64,000 nucleotides of DNA from Elysia crispata (GCA_033675545.1 JAWDGP010005328.1:1-64000); one strand, 5' to 3'; counted from the stretch's first letter, positions 1 through 13,899 are shown. The notes: generated from the sequence alone by a model not told the origin. Numbers and translations: made by a program.

Positions 1-756
1 AGTAGCAATAGTGGTAAAACTTAAAGTAGAAGTATTTAAATTAGATTTAGAACAGGTAGCCCATGGGAATAATTATACTGTAAGAAAAATATAGATTTGT
101 AAAAACAGCACAGGTTATGTTAAATTTCAGACATCCAACTTCTGGGTAGAAAGAAGAGGCAAAAACAGGCAGATAGAAAATACTTGGGTATAAAGAGGGC
201 AAGAAAAAGAGAGAGAAGAGAAAGAGATGAGACACAGATCTGCACAGGCACACAGACAAAAAGATACAGAATTATAAATACAGATATGCCCTGTTTAATT
301 TTTTTTCCTAAACTTGATCAAGATCTTCAAAACGCATTTCACATTTAAAAAAACTACAATTTCTTGAATCAACTCAAAAAAAAAGATTCTAAAAAAGGAC
401 TAACACTATTGTTTCCAGTTAATCAGATACTAAATTTGAGAACTGATTTGAACTTTTTATTCCCATCAACTACTGTATTACCTTCTTTTTTTTTCTATTT
501 CATTCATTCATCATTTTTCTTTTTCAGCTTAAATTTCAGAGCAATCAAAAAAAAAAAAAAAAGAAAAGCAATAATCTTCCAAAAGTGATAGCATAATTTG
601 CTCAATTAGACATAAATATAGACATAACATTTCCTTATCAAGAAAGAGAGGTGAAGAAAAAACAAATGAATTCTTTTTTATGCCTGATTTGTATTTTTAT
701 ATTTTTTATTTGACACTAACAAAAAAAAAACAATAAAACAAGATAATTTCAATTAG
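1..756. other. Downstream flank and 3' UTR of SDAD1
   Basis: No coding gene is supported here. The stretch is AT-rich with A and T homopolymers. It follows the SDAD1 stop codon (the gene reads leftwards), so its right part should be 3' UTR. A minus-strand AATAAA (TTTATT at 456-461), about 300 nt past the stop, is a candidate polyadenylation signal. The short open frames here are low-complexity and resemble nothing I know. Confidence 0.5.
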
Positions 757-3700
757 TCACTTCCTTGCATTCTTGTTTCTTTTGATCAATGCATTCCTGA
801 GTGCAACCTAAGGAAAACAAAACAGAAAAAAAAAAAATTAAAAATTAAATGTCACAGCTGTTCTAAATAATAATTTACAGTTGTGTTTTACACAAGAGTG
901 CAATTTTTTAAAATGGTTTGAGCAAAAATCAACATTTCTATGTTGCTTGTTTATGTTCACATTTTCAACACTTAGCTCATCAAGAGTGGTCCAACCACAA
1001 AGTTATAAGCTCTAAGCTTGATCTAGAGAAAAGATTTTGTTACTGTTAGCAGTATTCACATCTCATAAAAGAGGTGAGCGGGGAAAACTCTTTTCTACAT
1101 CAGCTAAGTCAGTTAAACAGCATTATGAATGGAATTTTCGTTGAAGTTTCCATAAAAAAAATGTTATCAATGCTTGCGTATATCTGAAATATTGTTGACA
1201 TCATAATAGTCTTGCAACTTACTGAGCAATAAAAACTTATTTGAAAGTTTCAACATTTCATCAATTTTCATCTTGTCTTAAATAATTCTGACCCAACAGC
1301 TGATTCTAAAGTTTGAAACAGGATGCATGGGATATATTTCATATACTTGTAGGAATACTGGAAGGTATTCACAATGAATGAAATAACATTATTTCAAAAT
1401 ATCTTCCACCATTTTTTTTCTTCACCCTCTTTTGAATTTCATTATAGCTCAGAAGTTCACAAACCTGCTTTTCCTTGAATGATCGTTTCACTTTCTTTCT
1501 TCGAATCTTGTGCTTCACCATAGTAAAAGCCTTCTTCTTTGCTTTGTCTTTGTTTGTAGTACTAGCATGTGGGTTCATTTTTTGGGGCCCATGGGCAAAT
1601 TTCTCTCTACCCTCACGACCAGCCTTGATGGATGAGAGAAAAGCAAATCATAAACCATCAATAATACTTATGAGGAGATGTAAATATTATTGCATAAAAT
1701 ATCAAAGGCATGTAAAAGGAAACTATTGCTTTTCACTGAAAAGATTCCACAATGACATGTCACAATTTAGAGCTCAGAAATCATGTGATTTTGGTATTAG
1801 AAGTTACCGAGACCTGATTTTAGCTACCAAACGCAAAATTACATCACACATTAAGTCTAACATTAAAGCATCTCTCAATCATGATCTGTCAAACTGTATT
1901 GTCTAAAAAGCTGCTGTAAATGTTTTATCCATTACTGTTTCTTGTTTCTCTTTTACTTTTTCAGTTGTTGTGTAAAACTTTTTATAGATTTTTATAGATT
2001 TGGGAGAATTTATCCCATAATTCATGCTTTCAAATTCAGTGCAAGCGCTTTTGTTTCCATAATATAAAAATAAAAAAAACATACTGCCACAGCGGCCAGT
2101 CTTGATTCCCTGTCATGAGCTTTCTTTTTGTGCACCAACTCAATATCTCCAAGATTGGGAAGTCCATCACTGTGAAGTAAAACGTGCATTTTACACTTTG
2201 ACAAACACAAATTGAGAAACTATAATAAGATAACAATAAAATTCTTATAAAACATATTTACCAGCAGATTATCAAATGCGCTTTGAATATCATAAATATT
2301 TTAATCAATGAGAGAAATAACTCAGTTTTAATCAACAAAAGTGGAATGGATATGATTATAATGAAAAATTAGGCATATTTGTCAAACTTCTGCAACCTTG
2401 TCAATTTTTTTTTCTATCATTCATAACTGTGAAAAGTACTTGTAATGTCAGGACCTGTTTTCTTCCCCAAAGGCCTCCTTCCTTTTCCTTTTGCTGGCTT
2501 TTTTGGATGACGAAGACTTAGCTGGATTAATGTCTTTAGAAACTTGTGCCATGCTTATGGCCTTGAAATCTTCATCTGTCATTATCCTTGTTGTTGATAC
2601 TTCTTCTGCCTTTTGTTCACGCAGCTTCTGGTCCTCTTCTGTTTCTTGTTTGTCAGTCTTATGTACAAAAATATAATACATACCAAATATAGTATGATCC
2701 ATTTTTGAAATAACAAAGTATTTATAAAACTGAAATAAGTGATTAATTTTGCGCTTTATTGACTTTTTAGGCAAGAAGGGCATTTCCCTTAGTCGCTATG
2801 AGAAGATAAGATTTAGATTTGCTGCAATATGCTTTTTTATACTTAAATATATCTTCTAACATATAAAAGCTATAGTTTAATATAAAGTCCACTTCTATTG
2901 GAGATCAAAAACTGAGTTTGTTTTATTTTGACCTACACTTGTTTCCTTTTGACGTCCTCATATTTAAGCTACCACTTTCTTCCTTTGACTGACTATTATT
3001 CTTTTATCATTGGCCATCAATAATAATAATTGCACTTAAACATTAGGACTTACAGCTCAGAATAGGAAATAGTTAAAATTAAATACTAAAATTTTGATTG
3101 TAATGGAGAGGGAAAAACACATGAAAATATCAAAGAATTTACCTTTTCCGCATCCTCATCAGAAGAGTGATATACATCCACCCATTCACCATCGCTGTCA
3201 TCATCCTCTTCACTGCATGACTCCCATTCACCTAGCAAGAAGCAATGTAATTATGAATATCTTTTGCATTTGGCAAATAACGCTCAAAATACACGCAGCA
3301 ATATCTGATTTTCTTCAAATATTTAAACATGGTGCTATAGAGCCATATCACAGAAAGATGTTCAAGGGTTGTATTGATAAAATGTTAACAACTGGTACCC
3401 AAAATCATAATAAAGTAAATAAAAGTCTGGATGTGTCAAAATTAATTAAAACACTTACCACTTGTAATTTAAGTTTTATACTTGACCCCATGAAAACTTT
3501 TATAAGTGCACTTCAACATTGTCAACATTGTCAAAATGAGAATAGTTTTGTGTTTTTTCACTCATGTAGGCAAGGAAAAACAAAAATAGCAGATCAAAAT
3601 ATCACTGCGTTCTAAGAACTTTTCTTCCATGTTATTGATACTTTTCAAACTCTTGCCTGAATCATCTCTCACCAATCAACAAATTAAGAAAATCAACTGT

Positions 3701-6700
3701 ACAACATATAAGCTACAACTTCATTACATATAATTCTCATTGGGAAGGAGGTAAGGGGGAGAAATGGCTACTGATGCGAGGGGATACAAAGTCGCTCCAA
3801 TTCTCCATTGCACAGAACTAATGTAACGAATTTACATACCCTGCTCCTGCTTTGCCTGCTCTTTCTTGGCCTCTATGTCAGGTATGGCCTCAGCACCAGA
3901 AACAAAGGACTTTGCCTCTTTTTCTCCATAATTCAGGACTTTAAGTTCTTTCATAGCCTCAGTGGGCCGACCCTGTAGCAATACATATGTAAATTTGGAT
4001 AAAATCTTAAAGTTAAAGTGAAACCAGAGCACCACTATCCTTCAAAAGGTTTTAAGAGAAAATTATTAGTTATTACATTTATCACTGACATCTTTTTACT
4101 TAAGAGCTCACAAATAGACAACAAAAAGAGTAACAAATTACACTCATACAGGCCTGAGGACTTACATAGAAGTTGCAATAATAATTATACCAGTTTCAAG
4201 TTTGCAATAAACAATTCCACAAGTAAATTTGGAAAAATTACATTCAATATACTATCAATATATTTTTTTTTATTTCGAAATAGTTATTGGATCTAGTAAA
4301 ACTGATAAAAATTTAATTTGTTCTGAAATAAATATAAATAAAATATTTTTTCTTTAGTCAGAGCTAAATAGTTAAATATGGATAGGATGTAAATCTTGAT
4401 GAATTTTCATGCACTTTGCCTCTCTCACATCATTAAAACCATCTGACTGCTCAGCTTTTAATTTAATTTCTAAAACAATGTTGAAGCCGATGATGAGTGT
4501 CTTGTTCAAGGAGGCATCATCACTTTTCTCTCAGGAAAGCTGCATTATAGGCACATATATGTGTGATACATTATCATTATATTTCTGCTTTATATGAAGA
4601 CTCATCACTACACCTAGACCAATTATTGATAGGAATAATGAAAAGCCTGCTAGGACTAAACCCATAATAATAGACAAATATCAAAGAAGGCAAACAGTAC
4701 TGGTAAATCATAATTATCATTTCTATAATATTCCTTATTCAGTTTTTATGAGCTGGTGTCATGATTTATTTGGATGCAGCTTTAGAAATTCACGAGGATA
4801 TTTTACATTTATTTATTATAACCTCCTTTTTTACTAAGTCCAAGTTAATAAAAAAGAAATTAGTTGGCACTCAGATTTAACTGCTGAGGCATTTGAGTAA
4901 AAGATATACTCCAAATAATCAAAAAATCAAGTTATAGAAATAAGAGACAGGTAGACTGAGTGAAAGAATGAGATCTATGAACAAAAATTAATACTGGGGC
5001 AAAGCTTACTCTGTCTTTTCTGTGCAGCAACTCTGGATTTGTTTTTCTGTATAACTGAACCAAAGAGCGTGCAGCCATTATCACAGCTGAAAAGCAAGAG
5101 AATAAGACCTTAGGACATGATAACAATTAATACTTCATGTCCATTTTATTTACAAATACTAAGCCCTAAAAATCATATTTACTTTAACTTTTGTGATTTA
5201 AAAATATCGAAATTTTTAGAAAGAAAAATGATAAATCTGTAATAAATACAGAGCTAGTTGCAAAATTTCAAAAATGCCTCAAATATAGATTATAAAATGA
5301 TTTTATTTTATGATGTGTAAATGTGTCAGTTTTCATACTTTTTACAACTAAAGGTCTCCATATATATATTTTTTTAAAGTGCCTTTCTCCAAGTTTGTAG
5401 CAAGTCACAATTGGAAACTATATCGATACATTAATCTCTGAAATGATATTCTTCTTCTTCTCAAATGCCCTGTCTGGAACAGACATCGGCGATCATGATT
5501 CTCCACTTGTCCCTATCTTCCGTCATCCGCAGTAAGGCTATGTTGTCTTTGTTATTTCCTGTCACAAAAGAGCTCAAGCTATCAAGAAATGTAATCCTTT
5601 GTCTACCTCTGCTTCTTGTACCTTCTATCTTGCCTGTAAGAGATAAAAATTCCAGTCCCTTATGGCGACATATGTGGCCTAAAAATTTCAGTTGCCTTTT
5701 CCTTATTGTTTTTATGAGGGATCTCTCTTGGTTCGTTTCTTCTAATATCGATTCGTTTGTCCTCTTTTCTTTCCATGATATTCTTAACATTCTCCTGTAG
5801 AACCACATTTCCGCTGCCTCTAAATTTTTCTTGGTTCCTGCAGTTATTGTCCAAGTTTCGCATCCATATAAAAGTATAGACCACACATATGTTTTCAAAA
5901 CCTTCAATTTGGTTGAAAATGATATATTTCTATTTTTAAGAATGGTGCTCATTTTTTGGAAATAAGCCTTTGCAATGGCTATTCTCTTCTTAATTTCAGT
6001 CCTGCATTTACCGTCAGATGTCAATGTATATCCTAGGTATTTGAATTTCTGTACTTGCCTGATTTGTTCTCCTTGCTAAAAAGCTTGCATTCTGGATTGT
6101 TTTTCTTCTTAGATACTACCATACATTCAGTCTTTTTTACATTTAGAGACAATCCCAGCTTTTCACTCTCTTCTACAACAATATTTAGAAGCCTTTGTAA
6201 ATCCTCTTCCGATCCTGCTAATAGAGAAGTATCATCTGCATATCTTAGGTTGTTCAGATTTTCACCATTCGCTTTGAGTCCTTCACTTCCATCCAAGTTT
6301 CTTAAAATTACTTCACTGTACAAGTTGAACAGGTCTGGTGATATCACACAACCTTGTCTCACTCCCCTTTTAATATTTGTGTACTCACTGAGTTCTCCAC
6401 CTACCCTTACCGCAGCAGTTTGATCCCAATAGAGATTTCTAAGCACCTCAAGTCTTTTCCGTCAATATCTAGCTGATTCAGCATCTCAAACAACTTTTCA
6501 TGCTTTACCTTGTCAAAAGCCTTAGAATAGTCAATAAAGCATATGCAGAGATCCTTTTGAACTTCAATACATCTTTCCATTAACATTGATAATGTGAATA
6601 TTGCATTCCTAGTTCCTTTGTCAGGGACAAAACCAAATTGTGCTTTAGCTATCTCTGGTCTTAAGCTCTTGCGCATTCTAAGCATCAGTACTCTCAGTAG

Positions 6701-9700
6701 AACTTTGGTAATGTGGCTCATCAGACTAATTGTTCTATGTAGCTCACACTCAGTGGCACCTGGGATTTTTGGCAAAGCTATAAATACAGATTTTGCCAAG
6801 TCTTATGGGATTGCTCCACTATCATAAATTGCATTGAGAAGTTTAGTTGTCATCCCTATACCCATTTCTTCTAGAGCTAGAATTATTTCTATTGGTATCC
6901 CATCGGGACCTGTAGCTTTCCCACGTTTCATTTTTCTTATGGCTGCCTCTACTTCTGCTTTTAAAATTGGTGGGCCATCTGTGTTTTTCTTTATTGCAGG
7001 TCTCTCTCCTCTATTGTCTTTGAAAAGCTCCCCTATGTATTCTGACCATCTGTTCAAAACATCTTTATCCATTAGCACTGTTCCGTCTTTAGATTTAATG
7101 CAGTTTGTACTGGTGCAGCTCTGCTTTCCACTTACTTCCTTTATGTGATATTATATTAGGATTAATGATATTAGGATTTCCAAATATTGAGAAAAAAAAA
7201 TCTCTTTTTCAACTCATAACTCTGCCATCTGATTTGTTCAGAATAGCTGAAAGACAATCAATATACAGAACTTATGTATACAGGAACATCAACACACCTT
7301 TATCTCTATGGGTTCTATACTGAACTAGATCCTGAAGCAAATCCTCTGACATTGCCAAAGGGCATCTAGCACAGATTTCTCTCACTGCATTCAAACCAAC
7401 TGCCATAACTTCACTTGAGTTACGTTCAGTAATAAAGTTGTTAGCTATAGCCATTAAAACTTCCTCAACAGCATCAGGGGGCACAACATCATGACTGCCT
7501 TGGGCAAGATAAAGCAGGAGCCGTGTTACCTTAAGAGAAAGAAATAAGTAAAATACCAAAGTGAATGGTGATTGCTAGTTTAGTTTCCATTCATGCTCTT
7601 TGACATGCATAATTTCAAAAGTTTCAAGTGAAATTTTCAAAAATTACTCTTGGAAACAATTATTTATGTGTTGCAATTGTACATCAATTTGTAGGAAATT
7701 TATTGTTTTAATTTTTAAAATTTCATTTTTATCAACAAGAGATTGAATTCATAGGAGGGGATTAACTTCTACAAGACAAGTCTAAATAGAAATGATATAA
7801 ACTACTTTGTAGCCATTAGAAGAAAATGTAACAAAAAAAAGAATTCATACCTCACGCTGATGGGGCTGAAGAAATCGTTTCATAAAGGGGTAGAAGTTGA
7901 GCAAGATCAATTTGTGGATTCCGACGAGACGAGAAATTAAGTCAATCATCATGAGCTTCACTTCAAACCTCTCTGTTGTTTTCTCTAATTGTCTAAAGAG
8001 CTTCTCTGCAAAATCCTGCGGGTCATGAATCAGGTGAAGTGCAGAGAAATTAAAGGCCTCGGCTTGGGTTTTGTTTTTGTTATGTTTCTTCACTGCTTCT
8101 AAGGCCCTTTCTAGTTTCTTTTTCCTTTTCTTTGTTTTCTTTGCCACTCTATGACCTAGTGTGAGTGTCTTTGTCATTTTCTTTGGGTCTTCATCCTTTT
8201 CAGAGTCACTGTCATCATTCTGATCCACAGCATCCTTTCCTGGAATATCACACAAAAATTTAATCTCAGCCATAAAGAGAAAGTCAGTATTAAGAGGAAT
8301 TTGTAGAAATTATTAGTGTGATTGTTTAATATAGATCATGCAAAACAAGGTGATCTTGGGCTAGCAAACACACTCCCATGATGCCCAAAATTTATCCATC
8401 AACAGTGTGAGGTTTGTACCACCTAATTATGGTCTCTGCAGATATCAGGGCACACATTCTGACCCCAAAATCATCAACATATGTGGACAGTCAGGATGTA
8501 ATCATGAGAAATACACAATAGTTCACAATAATGAGAACAGAACAAAAATCTCCTTGCCTGAACTTCAAATGAAACTAGCAAATTAAATCCAAAATATGCA
8601 CTCTTTGTTGTGCCAAGTTATGAATTATCATGACACTATTGTTCATGATGCAAATAAAAAGTTAATCTCTTTCAATAATTTGTTTCAAAATCTTATTTAT
8701 TGTATAAAATTCTTTTTTTCTTTTTTGTCACTGCTAGATATCAAAACATGGTAATGCATCATAAAATTCATTTGGGCTGAATGAGAAACAGCTTTTGTAT
8801 TCTGTACAAAATAAAACATTTAAAGTTTCCACTAATTTCAGCTTACCAAGGAAAAATTTTATTGCAGCCACCATGACTTTTGTTATTTTAGAGAAGCATG
8901 CTGTGGTGATAACATTGACTGTTTTGGCATCATTCCAGATGTTCCTTTTGTACAGCTCAATCATGATGTCAAGAGCTGTCTTTACTGTGACTCCATTATT
9001 CTCCTGGAGCATAGTGAACATATAGGTCTGCAGGGCAGAATTCAGACGAGCATTCTTGTGTTTAGAGTTGATGTTCTTGATATCAGAGACTACATATTGG
9101 TAGATGGTTTTCCGCAAGAGCTTGTCTTCACATCGTAACAACTTGAAAAACAATTGCAACACTGCTGTAGCAGAGACAAGATCTTTGTTACGTAGCATTA
9201 TCACAGCTTTCACTAAAGTCTGAAACAGAGGCAAATTGGAAAAAAAAATAATAATTACAATGTATATGTATGCGCACATCACTGATATATATGATATATA
9301 ACGAAATATTTTATGTCACAATAATCTTGTCTATTGAAACTTGTGATATACACTTTTATTCCTAAAAACATAAATAACGTTATCATAAATATATTGGGGA
9401 AAAAATTGACTCTTTCTCATGATTTACAAAATTCATCAATTTTGTATGGTTTAATGAAATATCAACATACATATTCTATAACATTGCTACAATTTTATTT
9501 CAAACCTATTTTCAACATCATTTGTCATTCAATCTTTAAAAAGAAATACTAAATAAGAAATTTTTGGACAAATTATACAACCATTATCCTAATCCATAAA
9601 AAAAATAATAATAATTTAAATATTAAAATAAAGATTTTTAGAGTTCCATGCATACCCACACTTCTCTATGCCTTAAAATTGACCAAATGCAAACTCTTCA

Positions 9701-11697
9701 AACAATACATTTACAACAACAGTAGGCAAAAAATGCTGTTGGCAATGAGAGCTTATAGTTAAAAATGCATATTCAGACTTTTTGTTACGTTGTGACTTAA
9801 TAATATCAACCTTACATTCAGATGAAGATAATTTCATTCCTAGCAAGTATAAAAAAACTTTTCAGGGAATTCTTATAAAGTATTACTGTTAGATCTTGTG
9901 TTAAATTTCCATAAGCTTTTGAAAATAGATTAGACAAGGCTAATGGATGATTTTAAAGACAAAAAAAAAAAAACCACGTGTAAAGTCATCACTGCTTAAT
10001 TCAACCTTTAGGAGACTTGACTAACAAAGATCGACTGATCTGAAAAATTGAGTTAAATAGATCACAATTATCCCCCCCTTGTAAAAAAAATTGATCATGA
10101 AATCATGCCACTGTTTATGGGCTAGTTTGTATGTTTGTTTTGATTTTGCAAATAAATTTTTTTGGTGTTTAATTTGTTTTTATTGTAGCCTGACCGATAT
10201 ACAAATGTTCCTGTTTTGTTCTTTGCTCCTTAACACTGTTATCCAGACCGTGTTCACAAGGACTCCAAAGTTGAGTACTACATCTGTCTGTTCTTTGCAT
10301 TTCTTTTCACCTCTTCAATAATTTCAATTTCCTCTTAGAATGTCAGAGCTGTTAATTTTCTGTATGCCAATAGTATAGAATTTTACAGTTAGTTTCACTT
10401 TAAACACAGTATTGGGAGCGAGATTCTCTCTTTAATGTTAGGCCTATCTCGCTGTTGGATTCCGATAAAGCGCATTTTTGCTTAGCAATTTGCATGCAAA
10501 ATGTAGATCTAAAAAATAATGCTGATTGTCAGGGCCTAGCCTTAAAGCCAGGGAGAGATGGAATGGGTGAGCAGTGTTCAATCAATGAATCACTGAGGAG
10601 ACATGTCTATCCTGCAATTTACAAACACAAAGCATGCAAAATGTAGATGTAAGCAATAATGCCAATTGTTCTGGGCCAAGCCCTACCCCTAACGAGGAAG
10701 ATAGGTCTGCCCACAATTTATAAACACAATTCATGCAAAATGTAGATCCATGCAGTAACACGATTTTTCTAGGCCTAGTTCTATAACCGTGAAGAGATAG
10801 GATAGGTTAGAACTGTTCAATCAAGTCTGGGCTACACACAATGCTCAGCGCCTGCCTCTAGACTAGCTTTGGTCAATACTTCTTTGTAATCTAACACCCC
10901 CCCCCCACACACACACACACACACAGACACTTGTCTGTGGGGTTTGTTGATTATTTTATTTTGACAATGGTTATAGTTGAGCAAGAGGTAGGCCAACAGA
11001 GAGGAAAGTAGGGGAATGCTTAGTAAGGCCTAGGTATTGATTAAACCAGCCTTACAGGACATGAAAACTTGTGTTTTTTAAAGGGTGAGTCAGAGGAGAG
11101 AAACCTTGTTTAATTAGCAATAGGAAGTGAAAATAATGACACTTCAGCTCCCATTGCCCCCAAAGAAGATTGACTCATATGAAAATCAAGCCACATGAAA
11201 GAGCTAGTATAAATACTATGAGAAGGGGCATGGACCCAACTAAAAAATCAACTTGAGTGAACTGAAAATCAACGTAAGCAATGTTGACTTAAGCCGTGTC
11301 CAATGTATTTTACAATAAGGTTCATACCATTCTCATTGTGCGATCTAGTGTTGTGCTGTGGTTCTTTAAAATATCACTCAAAGTTTCTGGCAGTTGTGAC
11401 ATCTCTTCCTTGTAACAATGGCTGACCTGCAACAATTACCAAGGGGGAAAAAATTTTCAAAAATATGGATCATACAGTGGAACCCTTTATATAATGAGGC
11501 TTGGAAAATTGAAGGAAAAGACAAGTCATATCACAGAGGAGTCTTTATTCAGGGGTCATTTTCATAAGAGATATTGAAGTTTGAACAAATGTTTTGAAAG
11601 TTAAAATCAAAATCAGAGGGTTGGGCTTTTAATTCATTGAGTGAGTGATTCCACATGAAAGCTCTGCAAAAGACAATTCACTATAAATGAATAAAAG

Positions 11698-11758
<61 letters not shown>

Positions 11759-12712
11759 ATTATTATTATTATTATAATTCCTTTAATACGAAAATAAAAA
11801 ACACAGATATTACACACTACCTGTCAAAAAATGATAAATAAATAGCAAACAAATTTGCTTAAAATTTTTAACTTTGAAAAAGTTCAGTAATATATATGAA
11901 TTATTTTCACTTATCTTACATGCAGATTTAATGACAACTAAAAGTTTAGTTCTTATAATTTTGAATTTTCATTTTATACCTGAGCCAGAAAGTTGATCAT
12001 CTCATCCAGCTTCTCATTGTATTTTGATGGCTGCAGTTGAAATGTCTGCATCAAATTATGGAAATACTGCCATTGTTTCCAAAACTGAATTGAAATTTAA
12101 AAAGAAAAAAAATACAAGCAGAGAATAGTGCATCAAAGAAAACAGTCACTTTTATAATAAAATGGTGTGATAAATATTATTATTTGTAATTTGAAATGCT
12201 TGCTAGGACTAAAAAAAAAATATTAAAGGTCAATCATTTCACCTGATGTAGGCATTGGGAGACAGTAGCTGAGAAGAAAACAACTCAAAGATTGGAATTT
12301 GAGCCCCTAATAAGCCCAGCATCATTCTAGCTCCAAAATAAACTGACCTGCTTTTGTTGATAGTGACTAAAGTGGTGATCCAAATAAATGAAAATCAAGT
12401 GCAGTCCAAACTGAAGATGTTTGACTCAAAGTGTGTGATTATAACCCTCAGCCCATAGAATCAGTTATTAATATTATCCATTAACATCTTGCCAGGTAGT
12501 CTAACTCTATTTATTACCTTTCTAACTCTGAATTGTTTGAATTGAAAGGGGTACGTGTGAGGCATGAACAGGCTTGATATAAAAAAAAAATCCTTAAAAT
12601 TGAAACATAATTGAAAACGTGGTTAGGAGACAAATTTAAAATCTTAAATTTACACAGGTCTATGATTAATCCGATTCGTAATTCCATCCTTGCATAAATT
12701 TGACCACAGCAC

Positions 12713-12792
<80 letters not shown>

Positions 12793-12983
12793 GGAGGGGG
12801 TGTAAGAAAAGAGGTGTGGGGGCAAAAAGTAGAGAAAGTGTGAGGTCTAGTGCTTGAGTGACTATTGAGCTTGATCACTCTTACCTCATCTTTGTATGAA
12901 GCTGGGTCTCTTTTCATAAGATTTTGCAAATGTGGTAGATTTGAAGCGAATTGTGCCGCCTTAGCTGCTGCTTTACCGGACAT
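757..12983 (-). CDS. SDAD1: SDA1 homologue (SDAD1), ribosome biogenesis protein, 13 exons, complete
   Basis: SDA1 proteins are nucleolar/nuclear factors needed for 60S ribosomal subunit maturation and export. Exons in coding order are 12885-12983, 11980-12084, 11328-11426, 8847-9219, 7851-8239, 7298-7529, 5010-5086, 3840-3972, 3143-3231, 2455-2657, 2085-2169, 1465-1623 and 757-807. They sum to 2094 bp, or 697 residues plus stop, close to the roughly 690 usual in animals. Every junction is in phase. Family blocks seen include [14 protein letters not shown] near the start, [48 protein letters not shown] and a lysine-rich tail with KRSFKEKQ. An acidic stretch ([17 protein letters not shown]) follows the helical part. 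The start lies in AAAAGATGTC, and the next residues match the family N-terminus. All acceptors are AG. Donors are GT, but exon 10 uses a weak GTCCTG. Intron 6 carries an RTE fragment. Confidence 0.95.
5451..7145 (-). mobile_element. 5'-truncated RTE-type non-LTR retrotransposon (RT and C-terminal region)
   Basis: The minus strand encodes reverse transcriptase pieces in order. At about 7078-6803 lies a linker with [11 protein letters not shown]. At 6799-6407 lie [14 protein letters not shown] and [14 protein letters not shown]. At 6446-6033 lie [12 protein letters not shown] and the catalytic YADD. At 6024-5461 lies the C-terminal region with [19 protein letters not shown] and [10 protein letters not shown]. 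Frameshifts separate the blocks and the endonuclease half is missing, so this is a dead 5'-truncated copy. The 3' end finishes in a short GAA-rich tail (CTTCTTCTTC on plus). TGATATT occurs at 5444-5450 and 7146-7152 and may be the target-site duplication. The copy lies in SDAD1 intron 6, in the same orientation as the gene. RTE assignment rests on the style of the C-terminal region; a related clade is possible. Confidence 0.85.
9220..11327 (-). other. SDAD1 intron 3
   Basis: This is the 2.1 kb intron between SDAD1 exons 3 and 4. Beyond a degenerate tandem repeat at about 10491-10835 and a short CA run near 10908-10924, I see no gene, RNA or transposon with two ends. Confidence 0.75.
10491..10835. 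repeat. Degenerate three-copy tandem repeat, units about 100-140 bp
   Basis: CATGCAAAATGTAGAT recurs at about 10492, 10633 and 10732. Each copy is followed by similar sequence (AATAATGCYRATTGT, then a GGCCTAG/GGCCAAG block). Copies 2 and 3 are preceded by TTTA(C/T)AAACACAA. Copies 1 and 3 also share a tail (AGAGAT.GGAT.GGT and TGTTCAATCAA) that copy 2 lacks, as if copy 2 had an internal deletion. The repeat lies in SDAD1 intron 3 and has no visible coding content. Confidence 0.75.
11699..11777. repeat. (ATT)n microsatellite
   Basis: A nearly pure ATT array of about 79 bp in SDAD1 intron 2 (11427-11979), with two TAATTA interruptions near its right end. Confidence 0.95.
12719..12789. repeat. 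(AG)n microsatellite
   Basis: A pure AG array of about 71 bp in SDAD1 intron 1 (12085-12884), roughly 95 bp downstream of the exon 1 donor. Transcribed from the minus strand it reads as a CT polypyrimidine tract. Confidence 0.97.
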
Positions 12984-13276
12984 CTTTTATCAGATTTCTT
13001 TAGTGCAGGGTTTTCGGATGTTAATCACAACAGAGTTGTTTTTCCACAGTGGTAGATTTAAAAATAATTGTAATAAAAAATATATATAGACCTAATAGAT
13101 CTGCTAAATTCTAATCTAGATTAGATTATAGACCCCTATGTAGATTTGGAGTCTATGAAGATCGAGAATCTACTTGAGGAACTGCATCTATTCTATGAGT
13201 ATGGGTGTAAATAAATAATTGTCACTTTTTTAAAATAATTCCTCCATTTAAAATAATTTGACTTATAATCAAACAG

Positions 13277-13297
13277 GATCTAGATCTAGATCTAGAT
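13277..13297. repeat. (TAGATC)n short array
   Basis: GATC and CTAGA alternate over about 21 bp. The same hexamer recurs at many places in this window. It is self-complementary, so it has no strand. Confidence 0.8.
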
Positions 13298-13899
13298 ATG
13301 TGGAGGATCCATGTCTAGATTTTCCAACATGATCCTTTGAATTAATACCAACAACGCATGTTGTGATTTTGTGACAAGTGTCAATTTTATCGATTAGAAT
13401 TTACTTTGGTTTCTATGTGCATACGTTCCCTGGAAGGTTTTTCTAATGGGCGTACGCTTCCTGAGTCAATTTTTATAATGCGCGTAGACAGTCATGTTTG
13501 TAATTTGCTTAGGTTAATCAACAGAGTTAAAATGCTTCTTCTTTTACGCTTCATCATGTTTTCTCACAAGTGACATGTGAATATGTGAGCTTGCTTGTGA
13601 ATCTATTGTTTAAATAATCTTTCAATCTTTATTATATTGGTTAAATATGAATACAAGAGCAATTGCATAAGGGACAGTCTCGTTTGCAACTTACTGTATT
13701 ATATGGATTCATACTACATGTATACAAATATTATGTAATACGTAAAATGGTGTTGCGGTTGTAGTAGTTTTGAGTCAAACTCAAGACTAGCTTTGTGAAG
13801 TCAAGAAGAGTGGTCAACATTATTCCTATTTGCCCATTACGTTAAAAATCACTTTAAATTTTCAAATAGGTTTAATCAAAAAATATATTTTGATACGTG

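Noticed and set aside
1475..1906. 143-codon plus-strand frame
   Set aside because: It lies antisense to SDAD1 exon 12 and intron 11; a shadow of the real gene.
3094..3615. 173-codon plus-strand frame
   Set aside because: It runs antisense over SDAD1 exon 9 and intron 8. The minus-strand exon is conserved and in phase, whereas this frame resembles nothing.
11475..11640. Single CAGTGGAACCC end at 11475
   Set aside because: It has the same end type as elements A-F and follows TA, but no matching opposite end was found within about 1.5 kb. Possibly a truncated element; not called.
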